The notes beneath the pieces are model-generated. The model did no database searches, was not told the DNA's origin, and saw nothing but the letters and a program-made list of their open reading frames with translations. Positions 18,196-26,268 of a DNA stretch of 64,000 nucleotides are shown one piece after another; within the stretch, counting starts at the first letter, position 1; each line of letters begins with the position of its first letter. The DNA comes from JANQSS01 sp965249735 (lineage in GTDB: Bacteria; Bacteroidota; Bacteroidia; Chitinophagales; Saprospiraceae): assembly GCA_965249735.1 (NCBI GenBank), contig CBDFMS010000017.1, positions 141,590 to 205,589 of the forward strand, given 5' to 3'. The position numbers and the translations under genes were made by a program.

Positions 18196-18654
18196 CTACT
18201 CAACACGTTCCTTTCTCTCCTGCATATCGGCATAATAAATTAAATTCCATCCATCAGATAATTTCCCAAATCGCCTTTCCATGTGATAACCAAAAGTAGG
18301 CGAATATATTTTTTCGGAAATTAAGTCTTTGGTATATATAGTGAATTCTCGATCGAATGTGTCGTCATCCTCATCGAAGGCTTTATGTATTTTCCATCCC
18401 TCACGTAACCATTTATAATCTGTCAATTCCATTGCAAAATCTCCTGAAGCAGGTTTGCCTGACAACGGGAAGGCAATATGATTTAATTGAAAAAGCGAAT
18501 CCGAATGAAACAATTCATAAAACTCCTTGAAATCTTCTGGCAATTCAACTATTTTTTCCGGTTTTGTGATCGCGGGTTGATCTGCTTTGTCAGTAGATTC
18601 TGTACGGCAAGAACTCAAGGAGACAATTAGACATATAAATAAGAGTCGAGTCAT
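18196..18654 (-). CDS. DUF4348-like lipoprotein
   Basis: A 152-residue predicted lipoprotein: MTRLLFICLIVSLSSC gives a signal peptide with lipobox LSSC. The segment EDFKEFYELFHSDSLFQLNHIAFPL is like DUF4348 proteins of Bacteroidota, which resemble small NTF2-like folds; function is unknown. I chose ATG at 18654, which overlaps the TGA of the upstream phosphopantetheinyl transferase gene (ATGA), rather than a start 7 codons earlier. The two genes are probably coupled. Confidence 0.72.
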   Translation of the reverse strand: MTRLLFICLIVSLSSCRTESTDKADQPAITKPEKIVELPEDFKEFYELFHSDSLFQLNHIAFPLSGKPASGDFAMELTDYKWLREGWKIHKAFDEDDDTFDREFTIYTKDLISEKIYSPTFGYHMERRFGKLSDGWNLIYYADMQERKERVE

Positions 18655-19298
18655 GATATACTGGTTTCGAAACAATAAGTAAGAATATAATCTAGAACGA
18701 CATCAGCATGAATTTCATACTTGAATTCTTTATTATCTTTTCTCAATATGCCAACTCCCGGATGGACTAAAAGCGTTGAAGGAGAATTGATGTGAATATC
18801 AGATTTATACTCGATTTGTTTTCTACCATAGGCCTTGTACAGACATTCTTTAGCACCCCAGATGATGTGCATCGTCTCCAAATCATCATCATCCTGAATG
18901 TGCTGACTTTCTTTGGATGAACAGAACTTGTGCACGATCCGTTTTATTTTGGGCACCGGAAATTGAATGTCTATACCGCAGGAAACAGGGGCGGCCAAAA
19001 CGGCGGCCATTTCGTGTGAATGACTTATTGAAATATGATATGACGAATCAGGTAAAAAAGGTTTGCTGTGTTCATCTTTATGCAACTCCATCCGGTTGGA
19101 TCTTCCGGATAAGTGGTGCAGTAGGTAACGTACAGCCAACCATTGAATCCGACGTCCTCTACCTTTAGTCGATTCTAATGACTGCTGTTCAGCCTCCGAT
19201 AAAGACAGTAGCTTAAGAAAATAAGCCTCGTCTTCTTTAATGCGCCACAAACCAAGAATACCTTGATGTCTCGTCCTTTGTTCAAATAGAAGTGGCAT
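18651..19298 (-). CDS. 4'-phosphopantetheinyl transferase superfamily protein (Sfp-like)
   Basis: About 215 residues from ATG 19298; an upstream in-frame start at 19349 would add a Cys-rich stretch not typical of the family. Core motifs are the SISHSHE segment, CGIDIQ (magnesium-binding Asp) and WGAKECLYKAYG (the W-x-x-K-E-x-x-x-K signature). These enzymes transfer the phosphopantetheine arm of CoA to carrier proteins. The two-domain Sfp-like size suggests a broad or secondary-metabolism carrier, but it could also be the housekeeping enzyme of this organism. It overlaps the DUF4348 lipoprotein gene by 4 bp. Confidence 0.85.
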   Translation of the reverse strand: MPLLFEQRTRHQGILGLWRIKEDEAYFLKLLSLSEAEQQSLESTKGRGRRIQWLAVRYLLHHLSGRSNRMELHKDEHSKPFLPDSSYHISISHSHEMAAVLAAPVSCGIDIQFPVPKIKRIVHKFCSSKESQHIQDDDDLETMHIIWGAKECLYKAYGRKQIEYKSDIHINSPSTLLVHPGVGILRKDNKEFKYEIHADVVLDYILTYCFETSIS

Positions 19299-19619
19299 GA
19301 TCGTTGTAATTAGAGTTGCACAAGTACAAGAAGTTTTTTGATATAACAAAGTGGATTTTCATTTGAAGCAAGCCCTATCGAGTCTGGGAAGTGGTCTTCA
19401 TACTTGTCATAAATATAAGCATGTGATACTCTGTACATTATAAATTTCTTGTATAATCAGCGTCAAAAATTATTGACTTTATGAGATTAGGCCATTGGTT
19501 GAAATTGTTATCGATATTGACAAGGAGCTTATTACCTTCGCGCCGGATATGATCAACGATTGCCCACATTGATATGATTCATCTCGGCCATCGTAAACTA
19601 CGACTAATCGACTACCAAT

Positions 19620-20156
19620 ATGATACTTTCTGACTTAGAAATACTAAAATCGATAGATTCCGGTGAAATCATCATAGAACCATTTTTAAGGGATAAGCTT
19701 GGTACAAACTCGTATGACGTTCATCTCAGCAAATTCATGGCTGTGTACGTCGACGATGTACTCGACGCAAAACAACACAACCAAATTCGTGAAATCATCA
19801 TTCCGAAAGACGGATTTGTACTACATCCGGGTACACTCTACTTAGGTGTTACTGAAGAATATACGGAAACCCACAACGCGGTACCTTTTTTGGAGGGAAA
19901 ATCGAGTGTCGGCCGTCTCGGGATCGACATCCATGCTACCGCCGGAAAAGGAGACGTAGGCTTTTGCAATACCTGGACACTGGAAATTTCCTGTGTTCAT
20001 CCAGTTCGAATCTATGCCGGAATGCCTGTCGGTCAGTTGATCTATTTTACGGTCTTTGGCGATATTGAACGGTACTACAACAAAAAGAAAAATGCAAAAT
20101 ACAATGAACGTACTGTTCGTCCTGTTGAAAGTATGATGTGGAAAAACAAATTCTAG
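19620..20156 (+). CDS. dcd: dCTP deaminase
   Basis: A 178-residue trimeric dUTPase-fold enzyme (EC 3.5.4.13) that converts dCTP to dUTP for dTMP synthesis. Signatures are the N-terminal LSDLEI...IEPFLRDKLGTNSYDVHL and the active-site stretch EGKSSVGRLGIDIHATAG with the following NTWTLE, whose Glu is the likely catalytic residue. A bifunctional dCTP deaminase/dUTPase cannot be excluded from sequence alone. It stands alone between the PPTase and the cobalamin locus. Confidence 0.92.
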   Translation: MILSDLEILKSIDSGEIIIEPFLRDKLGTNSYDVHLSKFMAVYVDDVLDAKQHNQIREIIIPKDGFVLHPGTLYLGVTEEYTETHNAVPFLEGKSSVGRLGIDIHATAGKGDVGFCNTWTLEISCVHPVRIYAGMPVGQLIYFTVFGDIERYYNKKKNAKYNERTVRPVESMMWKNKF

Positions 20157-20324
20157 CCCTCATCTTCATTTGATGTTTAGATATCTCAAAACGTTGGCAC
20201 AACTAGACAACTTTTCTTCCAACTATGTGTGCCCTGCATTCACGGCTAGTCAGACCACATCTTTCTGTAATTTGAGTGGCAATCGTCAAACCCGCCTCAA
20301 ATCCTGACTCGTCAACATAGAATA

Positions 20325-20495
20325 TGTATCTTCACGATGAATTCGGATAAGGGAAACCGGTGAAAATCCGGTACTGTACCCGCAGCTGTAAGCCTGTCTG
20401 CCATAAAGCAGATTGATCAACATAACCACTGTTCGCACTTTAGTGAATTATCGGATGGGAAGGGGATCATAAGGTGAGTCAGAATACCTGCCGGA
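20325..20495 (+). promoter_or_regulatory. Cobalamin (AdoCbl) riboswitch
   Basis: Conserved cobalamin aptamer pieces appear in order. GGGAAACCGGTGAAAATCC, then ACTGTACCCGC and the AGCTGTAAGCC-type core, lie at 20351-20394. A variable arm follows, then GGGAAGG at 20457-20463 and the B12 box AGTCAGAATACCTGCC at 20477-20492. It lies 100 bp upstream of the TonB-dependent receptor gene and should shut down the operon when cobalamin is plentiful. Outer borders are approximate. Confidence 0.93.
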
Positions 20496-20521
20496 TATTA
20501 ATAAATTCTAAAAGCTTTCGG

Positions 20522-20590
20522 GAATAAAAGCGAGGATTTCGAATATCTGCATATGCAGGTTCGATACCTTTCCTTTATTCTCTATTTTTT
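20522..20590 (+). terminator. Long imperfect hairpin, likely expression platform of the cobalamin riboswitch
   Basis: The base arms GAATAAA (20522-20528) and TTTATTC (20574-20580) enclose further partly paired sequence. The apex is the perfect palindrome CTGCATATGCAG (20547-20558). A T-rich run (CTATTTTTT) follows up to the ATG at 20593. It may terminate transcription or mask the start region when ligand is bound. Confidence 0.5.
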
Positions 20591-20592
20591 AC

Positions 20593-22428
20593 ATGATTAA
20601 ATTTATCCTGAATACGATTCTTCTATTCCTGGTTAATCTATCCTTTGCTCAGGATACAACCTTTCTTCTTTCCGGACCCGTAATTATAGATAGTTTCGAT
20701 CAGGCCTATGCTCATTTCAATCATAATTTTCTCCTCCATTCTCACACCCGGGAAATTAATTTAAGAGGACCTTTAAGTCAAATTTTATTGTATAATCCAG
20801 CAGGCTACGTTCGTTCTAACGGCCCCGGAAAGGTTACGACATTCACAAAGCACGGACTTCCTGCAGAACACACAAAAGTTACCTGGCAAAATATTGAGCT
20901 GAACAGTATACTGAATGGAATCACGGATTTTTCTACTATTCCATCTTTTCTAATATCCAACAATACCAATTTATCGAACCATGAAGATTTAACCGTACGA
21001 CTCACACCAACCAGATATGGCATAAATGGTACCAATATATTATTCACATTGGGCTCGTATGAATTTATAGACGCTGGAATAAAACACAATGGGCAAGTAG
21101 GTAAATCGCGCTTTTTCATTGGAGGTCAACATATTCAAAGTAAGAACAACTTCACTTACAAAAATGATCTCGGGCAGCTGGTAGAACAATCCAATAGCGA
21201 CTATAAACAACATCACGCAGCACTCGGTTGGCTAATCCCGATAACGCCTAAATCGCAATTTAAAGTCGACGCAATCTACTCAGATATTACGACTTCCATT
21301 CCACCAACAATATTTCAACAAAGCAGTAAAGCCAGACAAGAAAACCTTCCTTATAAAATAAGCGCAACGTATACCAACCAAGGAATTAATTCCAGATTAA
21401 ATGTTCATTACGGCGCGATTAAAGAAACATTGCACTATTTAAATCCGGATCTAGATCTGGATGTTAAGCATATTTTTTCCAGACATCAAATCGATGCCAC
21501 ATGGCAAGGATACCTTAAAAATAATTCTATACTAGAAATTCATGTACAGGAAGACATTGAACATGGTCGGTCTGACAACTTCTCTGCGGAATATCGTCAA
21601 TTAAATTCCTCCATATCTGCTAAGTGGAGCAAATCATGGAATGACCGTTTTATTTTCTCATCGACCATTCGTGAACTACATCTACGCGATAAATGGTCTC
21701 CACTACAATTGAATCTTTCAGCCAATTATATTCCAAATAAGAAAAATCGAATTCGATCTACTTTTCAGACTTTGTATCGTGCACCTACTTATAATGAATT
21801 GTATTGGAAACCCGGTGGAAATGAAATGCTCTCTCCTGAGTCGGGTTATGCTCTCGTTGGTGAATACTTTCATAAAGCGGCATCGATTGCATTCGAATTA
21901 GGCGGATCCATTCATCGAATTCATGATCGAATTCTATGGCTGCCTCAAATGGGAGGACTGTTCTCACCGGTCAATGTAGGTAAAATCGGAAGTGAGGAGA
22001 TTTATGGAGGTGTGGATTGGAACCATAATTCAACTGAACTTTCTATTTCCTGTGGCTTAAGGTACACTTATTTGCGTGCCCGAATTTTGGAAGACCTGAA
22101 TCAGTCAACAGATAAAAAATATGATCTGCCTTTCACACCTCGACATGCTTTCAGTCAACATTTCCAACTGAAATGGAAAAATAGAGTTTCATTGAAATTA
22201 TTAGGAAAATATCAGTCTAAATCATTTACAAATAGGTCAAATACACAACAACTTGAGTCCTTCTTTACAGCTCGGGCTGATCTCAACTATACAATAAATA
22301 TTAAAACTCATCAATTAACAGCTTTCATCACACTCAACAATATTAATAACGAAACTTATTATTTAGCCAATGGATATGCACAACCACCACGGCACTGGCA
22401 ATCCGGAATAATCCTAAAATTAAAGTAA
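20593..22428 (+). CDS. btuB: TonB-dependent cobalamin receptor (BtuB-like)
   Basis: A 611-residue outer-membrane receptor. It has a signal peptide (to about residue 19, NLSFA), a plug region in roughly residues 25-150, and a 22-strand barrel whose C-terminus has the usual LNNINNETYYLANGYAQPPRHW pattern ending in a hydrophobic strand. It lacks the N-terminal carboxypeptidase-like domain of SusC proteins, which fits a vitamin rather than a glycan transporter. The cobalamin riboswitch directly upstream identifies the substrate. A BtuG-like surface lipoprotein follows 4 bp downstream. Confidence 0.88.
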   Translation: MIKFILNTILLFLVNLSFAQDTTFLLSGPVIIDSFDQAYAHFNHNFLLHSHTREINLRGPLSQILLYNPAGYVRSNGPGKVTTFTKHGLPAEHTKVTWQNIELNSILNGITDFSTIPSFLISNNTNLSNHEDLTVRLTPTRYGINGTNILFTLGSYEFIDAGIKHNGQVGKSRFFIGGQHIQSKNNFTYKNDLGQLVEQSNSDYKQHHAALGWLIPITPKSQFKVDAIYSDITTSIPPTIFQQSSKARQENLPYKISATYTNQGINSRLNVHYGAIKETLHYLNPDLDLDVKHIFSRHQIDATWQGYLKNNSILEIHVQEDIEHGRSDNFSAEYRQLNSSISAKWSKSWNDRFIFSSTIRELHLRDKWSPLQLNLSANYIPNKKNRIRSTFQTLYRAPTYNELYWKPGGNEMLSPESGYALVGEYFHKAASIAFELGGSIHRIHDRILWLPQMGGLFSPVNVGKIGSEEIYGGVDWNHNSTELSISCGLRYTYLRARILEDLNQSTDKKYDLPFTPRHAFSQHFQLKWKNRVSLKLLGKYQSKSFTNRSNTQQLESFFTARADLNYTINIKTHQLTAFITLNNINNETYYLANGYAQPPRHWQSGIILKLK

Positions 22429-22432
22429 CAAA

Positions 22433-23500
22433 ATGAAAAGAATAACTCATTTCCTATCAAATTTTCTACTTTTATCATGTACGTTTATCTGTATATTCTC
22501 GTGTAGCGATGATGAAGATTGCTGCACACCAATGTTCACGGGCTCAGGAGATGTCTGGATCGTAAATGAAGGAAACTTTCTACAAGGTAATGCTTCACTG
22601 GATATATATGATTCTGAAACTGAAACGCTAAATTCCAGCGTTTTTCAAACAACAAATAATCGGGGACTTGGTGACGTATTTCAAAGCATTACATTTTACG
22701 ATGACAAAGCATATTTAATCGTTAATAATTCACAGCGCATTGAAGTTCTAAATGAGGATGATCACACACTTATTGCAACAATATCTGACGGTCTGGCTTC
22801 ACCTCGATATGGTATCGCCTTGAATGACAAATTATATGTTAGCGATCTTTTCATGCGAGGTATTCACGTCATTGATTTGCAATTGAATGAAGTTACCGGA
22901 TTTATAAATACAGGTGTAGCTGTCGAAGAATTGGTATTACATGACAATTTAATATTTGCATCAGCCAATGATTACTTACAACCATTGAACCAGGTCTACG
23001 TAATCGACCCAAGTCAAGAACAAGTTATTGATAGCGTGACCGTAGGCCTAAATCCAAATTCTATGGTTAAAGATGCAGACGAAATGATTTGGGTCATGTG
23101 TAATGGTGTTTTTACGGATTCCGTTCAAATCAAACAAAGTCTTTACCGTATTGACCCTGTAAGCCGAACAGTTGACAAATCATTTGAATTTAACGATCCA
23201 TTTCCCCAATACCCAGGCCGACTCGTAGTAAACGAATCGAATCCAACCAGTATCTATATGGAACGACCACAGGGCGTCTTAAAACTGGATATAAATGCCG
23301 CTATTATACCTGTTACTCCATTTATTTCTCACATTGGAAATATATATGGATTGGGCGTATCTCCACAAAGCGGCCACATCTATATCGGCGACCCGCTTGA
23401 TTTTGCTTCAAATGGAGAAATTAGTATTTATGATAATTCAGCAACACTAATTTCTACATTTACAACAGGCTTTATACCTGGTCGTTTTTATTTCAGGTAA
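22433..23500 (+). CDS. BtuG-like surface lipoprotein, YncE-type beta-propeller
   Basis: A 355-residue lipoprotein with signal peptide and lipobox IFSC (Cys24), followed by an acidic Cys-containing tether (SDDEDCC). Repeated blade units recur about every 45 residues with motifs such as VWIVNEGN, KLYVSDLF..GIHVIDL, NQVYVIDPSQEQVIDSV and GHIYIGDP. This is the YncE/DUF5074 propeller type. In Bacteroides, BtuG is a propeller lipoprotein that captures B12 on the cell surface and pairs with BtuB. The position directly after a riboswitch-controlled BtuB supports the same role here. No B12-contact residues were verified. Confidence 0.8.
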   Translation: MKRITHFLSNFLLLSCTFICIFSCSDDEDCCTPMFTGSGDVWIVNEGNFLQGNASLDIYDSETETLNSSVFQTTNNRGLGDVFQSITFYDDKAYLIVNNSQRIEVLNEDDHTLIATISDGLASPRYGIALNDKLYVSDLFMRGIHVIDLQLNEVTGFINTGVAVEELVLHDNLIFASANDYLQPLNQVYVIDPSQEQVIDSVTVGLNPNSMVKDADEMIWVMCNGVFTDSVQIKQSLYRIDPVSRTVDKSFEFNDPFPQYPGRLVVNESNPTSIYMERPQGVLKLDINAAIIPVTPFISHIGNIYGLGVSPQSGHIYIGDPLDFASNGEISIYDNSATLISTFTTGFIPGRFYFR

Positions 23501-23547
23501 TGGAGATTTAGGTTAAATTTGGAGTGATCAAACAATTTCGGCACACC

Positions 23548-25815
23548 ATGCGACATTTGATTTCTTCATTTTTTACTTTAATCACCTTTGCTTCTATAGG
23601 GCAATTGCCAATTAACGTCCTGGGAACCACTGATGGTGGTGCAGCATATGAGATTTGTTATCATGATGACTTTCTATATGTAGGTGCTGCCAATACGTTA
23701 GAGGTCTTCAGCCTGGATTCATTGACCCATACACCCCAGGCATTGTTGTATAAAAAGCGGCTACTCTCCAATATCGATCAACTTATCATACGAGACGGGC
23801 ATCTATACGTTTGTGCGAATCATGACGGTCTGTATAAATTCAATTTATCAGATCCTGCACAACCACTAGAAGTATTCCATTATCATCCGGAAGACCTGAC
23901 TAAATCAATTTATGACATAGCATTTTATGGTGACACCCTCATCATTGCGGCCAAAACAGTAGTACAATTCCTTTACAATGATGGAAACACGATAAAATAT
24001 TTGGCCACTTTAGCAAGCTATGGCGAAGATGCAAGGATTCGTGGATTGGATTCAAAAGGGTCGTTACTTGCGTATACTGTAGGATTTACACAAGCAAGTA
24101 TTGACGACGGCATTTATTTGTACGATTTACAATCAAAGACACATCTCGATTATTATTCGCAGACAATTAGCGATCCGCTCGAGGTATATTTTGGTCAGGA
24201 AAACGACTTATTACATGTTATGGGTGGGACCATCAATTCTACCCTATTTAATGGATATTATTATGTATTAAATTATTCCGATCAAAACAATTTACAATTA
24301 ATTTTTCAGGACACGATTTTGGGATTTGCTCCATTAGGTAGTATTTCGGCTCCTATGAGCGCCAAATTAATCCATGATACAATATACATAGCGACACAGG
24401 GTGGAGGCCCCAAGGTAACGACTCCTACTTATAGTGGTCAAGTCTATGTTTATGATGCTACCAATCCGCAAAGCATTCAGTTTGTTGAAGATCTTTATGG
24501 AGGCTTGTATCATTTTGACATTGACATCGATCCAATTAGTCAAACCATGTATGTTGCCTCAGAATGGTACGGTGTCCTTACAGTGGACATTACTAATTTA
24601 GAGCAAGAACTTGATTTGGGACTCACCCTCACCGGAGGCTGGTGTCATGGCAGTGCGATGGCCAATAATAAATTGGTTGAGGCCAATGAAGGCTATGGCA
24701 TTCGCTTATTTGATTTATCGGATGTTGCTGATCCCAGGTTAATCGCCGAGGATGTTGCTGTTGGATTTTGTAGAGCCATCAGTTTTTCTGAGTTTGGTGA
24801 TTATGTTTATGGATGGAATTTGACCGGAGATGGCCTCCGCATATTTGATGGAAATACACTCGACCCTATCAGCTCTGTGGAAGTTCCACTACTCCTGAAA
24901 ACAGATTTTAAAGCTTCCCAGCAATACAATGGAACATTAGCGGTCATTTTGGAACAGTTTATCGGTCCGGATCAAATAATAATTGCCGATGTACACCTTC
25001 CCGAAAGTCCAAAAATTACATTTAACCGAAATAAAAGTAATCTGGAAGACATTTTATTTGGTTCGAATGGCGATCTTTTTGTTTGCGCACGGGACTCAAT
25101 AATTGTATTTAATCCACAGTCAATGGAAATAATTACTACGGTTACACCTCCTTTAGGCCTCTTACAACCATTTAAGGCTTTCACTCTTTGCAACGATACA
25201 CTTTATGTCTATTACGGTGGACTAGGCGAAGGAATAGCCCGCTATAGCTTTGATTCAATGTCTAATGACCTCGAATTCATTGATGCCACACCGTATGATA
25301 TGAAAGCAGAATTGAATGGCAGAGTATTCCTGGTGGGCAATGATTCCATAATTTTTATTGCTTCCTCAATTGATTCTCTGAAATTACTCAAAAAGTATCC
25401 GCCTTTTAATGTAATAGGTATTTACAATCACGGTGGGGATTTTATTTATAATAATATTTGGGGTCTACAAGATCTGTATTTTCAGGACGACTTATTGGTA
25501 CTAAATGAATATATGGGGCAGACAACTATTTTAGGGTCAACCCAGCATTCGGGAATCGACGGAACAATTACAGTTAATCAAGAATTATTAATTTATCCAA
25601 ATCCAACTGACAGTCAAATAAATATTGAAATCTCTAAGGTTAGACCTCGTGTAATCGAGCTATTCAATATGCGAGGACAACAGTTATATGTTTCTGAAAA
25701 CGGGGCTCAAAATATTTCCATTGATGTATCATCATTTGTCCCCGGAACCTATCTCGTAAGAGTAACAACCGATCACTCAGAAAAAATATATGGGAAATTT
25801 GTTGTCATGCAGTAA
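23548..25815 (+). CDS. LVIVD-repeat beta-propeller protein with T9SS sorting domain
   Basis: About 755 residues from ATG 23548 (a GTG at 23524 would put 8 charged residues before the signal peptide). The signal peptide is MRHLISSFFTLITFASIGQ. The body holds LVIVD-like blades such as LYVCANHDGLYKFNLSDPAQP and VEANEGYGIRLFDLSDVADP. The last ~75 residues are a T9SS type A sorting domain (LLIYPNPTDSQINIEI, GQQLYVSENG, GTYLVRV). It is secreted across the outer membrane by the type IX system and probably anchored to the surface. It starts 47 bp after the BtuG-like gene on the same strand, so it may belong to the cobalamin-controlled operon; its ligand is unknown. Confidence 0.78.
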   Translation: MRHLISSFFTLITFASIGQLPINVLGTTDGGAAYEICYHDDFLYVGAANTLEVFSLDSLTHTPQALLYKKRLLSNIDQLIIRDGHLYVCANHDGLYKFNLSDPAQPLEVFHYHPEDLTKSIYDIAFYGDTLIIAAKTVVQFLYNDGNTIKYLATLASYGEDARIRGLDSKGSLLAYTVGFTQASIDDGIYLYDLQSKTHLDYYSQTISDPLEVYFGQENDLLHVMGGTINSTLFNGYYYVLNYSDQNNLQLIFQDTILGFAPLGSISAPMSAKLIHDTIYIATQGGGPKVTTPTYSGQVYVYDATNPQSIQFVEDLYGGLYHFDIDIDPISQTMYVASEWYGVLTVDITNLEQELDLGLTLTGGWCHGSAMANNKLVEANEGYGIRLFDLSDVADPRLIAEDVAVGFCRAISFSEFGDYVYGWNLTGDGLRIFDGNTLDPISSVEVPLLLKTDFKASQQYNGTLAVILEQFIGPDQIIIADVHLPESPKITFNRNKSNLEDILFGSNGDLFVCARDSIIVFNPQSMEIITTVTPPLGLLQPFKAFTLCNDTLYVYYGGLGEGIARYSFDSMSNDLEFIDATPYDMKAELNGRVFLVGNDSIIFIASSIDSLKLLKKYPPFNVIGIYNHGGDFIYNNIWGLQDLYFQDDLLVLNEYMGQTTILGSTQHSGIDGTITVNQELLIYPNPTDSQINIEISKVRPRVIELFNMRGQQLYVSENGAQNISIDVSSFVPGTYLVRVTTDHSEKIYGKFVVMQ

Positions 25816-25819
25816 ATCG

Positions 25820-25858
25820 AGTCGGCTACTTATTCTTCAAGTAATTTTCTGCCGACTT
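25820..25858. terminator. inverted repeat between convergent genes
   Basis: AGTCGGC (25820-25826) pairs with GCCGACT (25851-25857), and TACTT (25827-25831) with AAGTA (25839-25843). This gives a hairpin at the junction of the propeller gene and the converging small lipoprotein gene. There is no strong T-tract, so a bidirectional terminator is only a suggestion. Confidence 0.3.
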
Positions 25859-26236
25859 CATTGCTGACTTAATCGCTTCGTTGACCCCGCTTGCCATCTC
25901 CCGTTGTCTGGTCAAGTAATCTTCTATTTCATTTCGACTAAGACTATCCCGAAGCTGTTCAGTTGGGACATATTGATACATCCAGTGCCACATCAGAGAA
26001 TCAGCACGGTGTAAATCGACCGAGGCGCTCCTGCCGGCGATTGAGTCTGTAACAGTAGGGTACGTTCTCGTGGCCAGGCTCCTTCTTTGAGATTTCATTT
26101 CAGGAAGAAGTGGCATGACCTCGTCATGTAAAGCAAAAACCTCTTCTTCGAGCTTTTCAATTTTATCAGGCCCGCACCCGGTGGTCAATGAAATGAGGAT
26201 AGCAAAAAAAATAATTCGATGAATGTGTGAAAACAT
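25826..26236 (-). CDS. Small coiled-coil lipoprotein (resembles proteins labelled viral A-type inclusion protein)
   Basis: A 136-residue predicted lipoprotein from ATG 26236: MFSHIHRIIFFAILISLTTGC with lipobox LTTGC. The mature part begins with a helical stretch EEEVFALHDEVMPLLPEM, then a central TRTYPT segment, and ends in Lys-rich helix. The E-V-x-x-x-H-D-E-V-M-P pattern resembles small Bacteroidota lipoproteins annotated under that legacy name; no function is established. A -7 box lies 3 nt upstream of this ATG, and only 32 bp separate it from the divergent guaB start. Confidence 0.65.
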   Translation of the reverse strand: MFSHIHRIIFFAILISLTTGCGPDKIEKLEEEVFALHDEVMPLLPEMKSQRRSLATRTYPTVTDSIAGRSASVDLHRADSLMWHWMYQYVPTEQLRDSLSRNEIEDYLTRQREMASGVNEAIKSAMKSAENYLKNK

Positions 26237-26239
26237 CCT

Positions 26240-26247
26240 CAAAAATA
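26240..26247 (-). promoter_or_regulatory. -7 box TATTTTTG 3 nt before the small lipoprotein ATG
   Basis: On the - strand the order is TATTTTTG, AGG, ATG. It faces away from the guaB -7 box, with 10 bp between the two boxes. Confidence 0.5.
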
Positions 26248-26257
26248 AAATTTCTTC

Positions 26258-26265
26258 TATTTTTG
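26258..26265 (+). promoter_or_regulatory. -7 box TATTTTTG 3 nt before guaB ATG
   Basis: TATTTTTG, CGC, ATG. A start site at the usual distance would fall on the start codon. No convincing -33 element lies at 17-23 nt. Confidence 0.5.
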
Positions 26266-26268
26266 CGC

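Noticed and set aside
26227..26268. guaB start at ATG 26227
   Set aside because: It lies in the divergent lipoprotein coding region and upstream of the -7 box.
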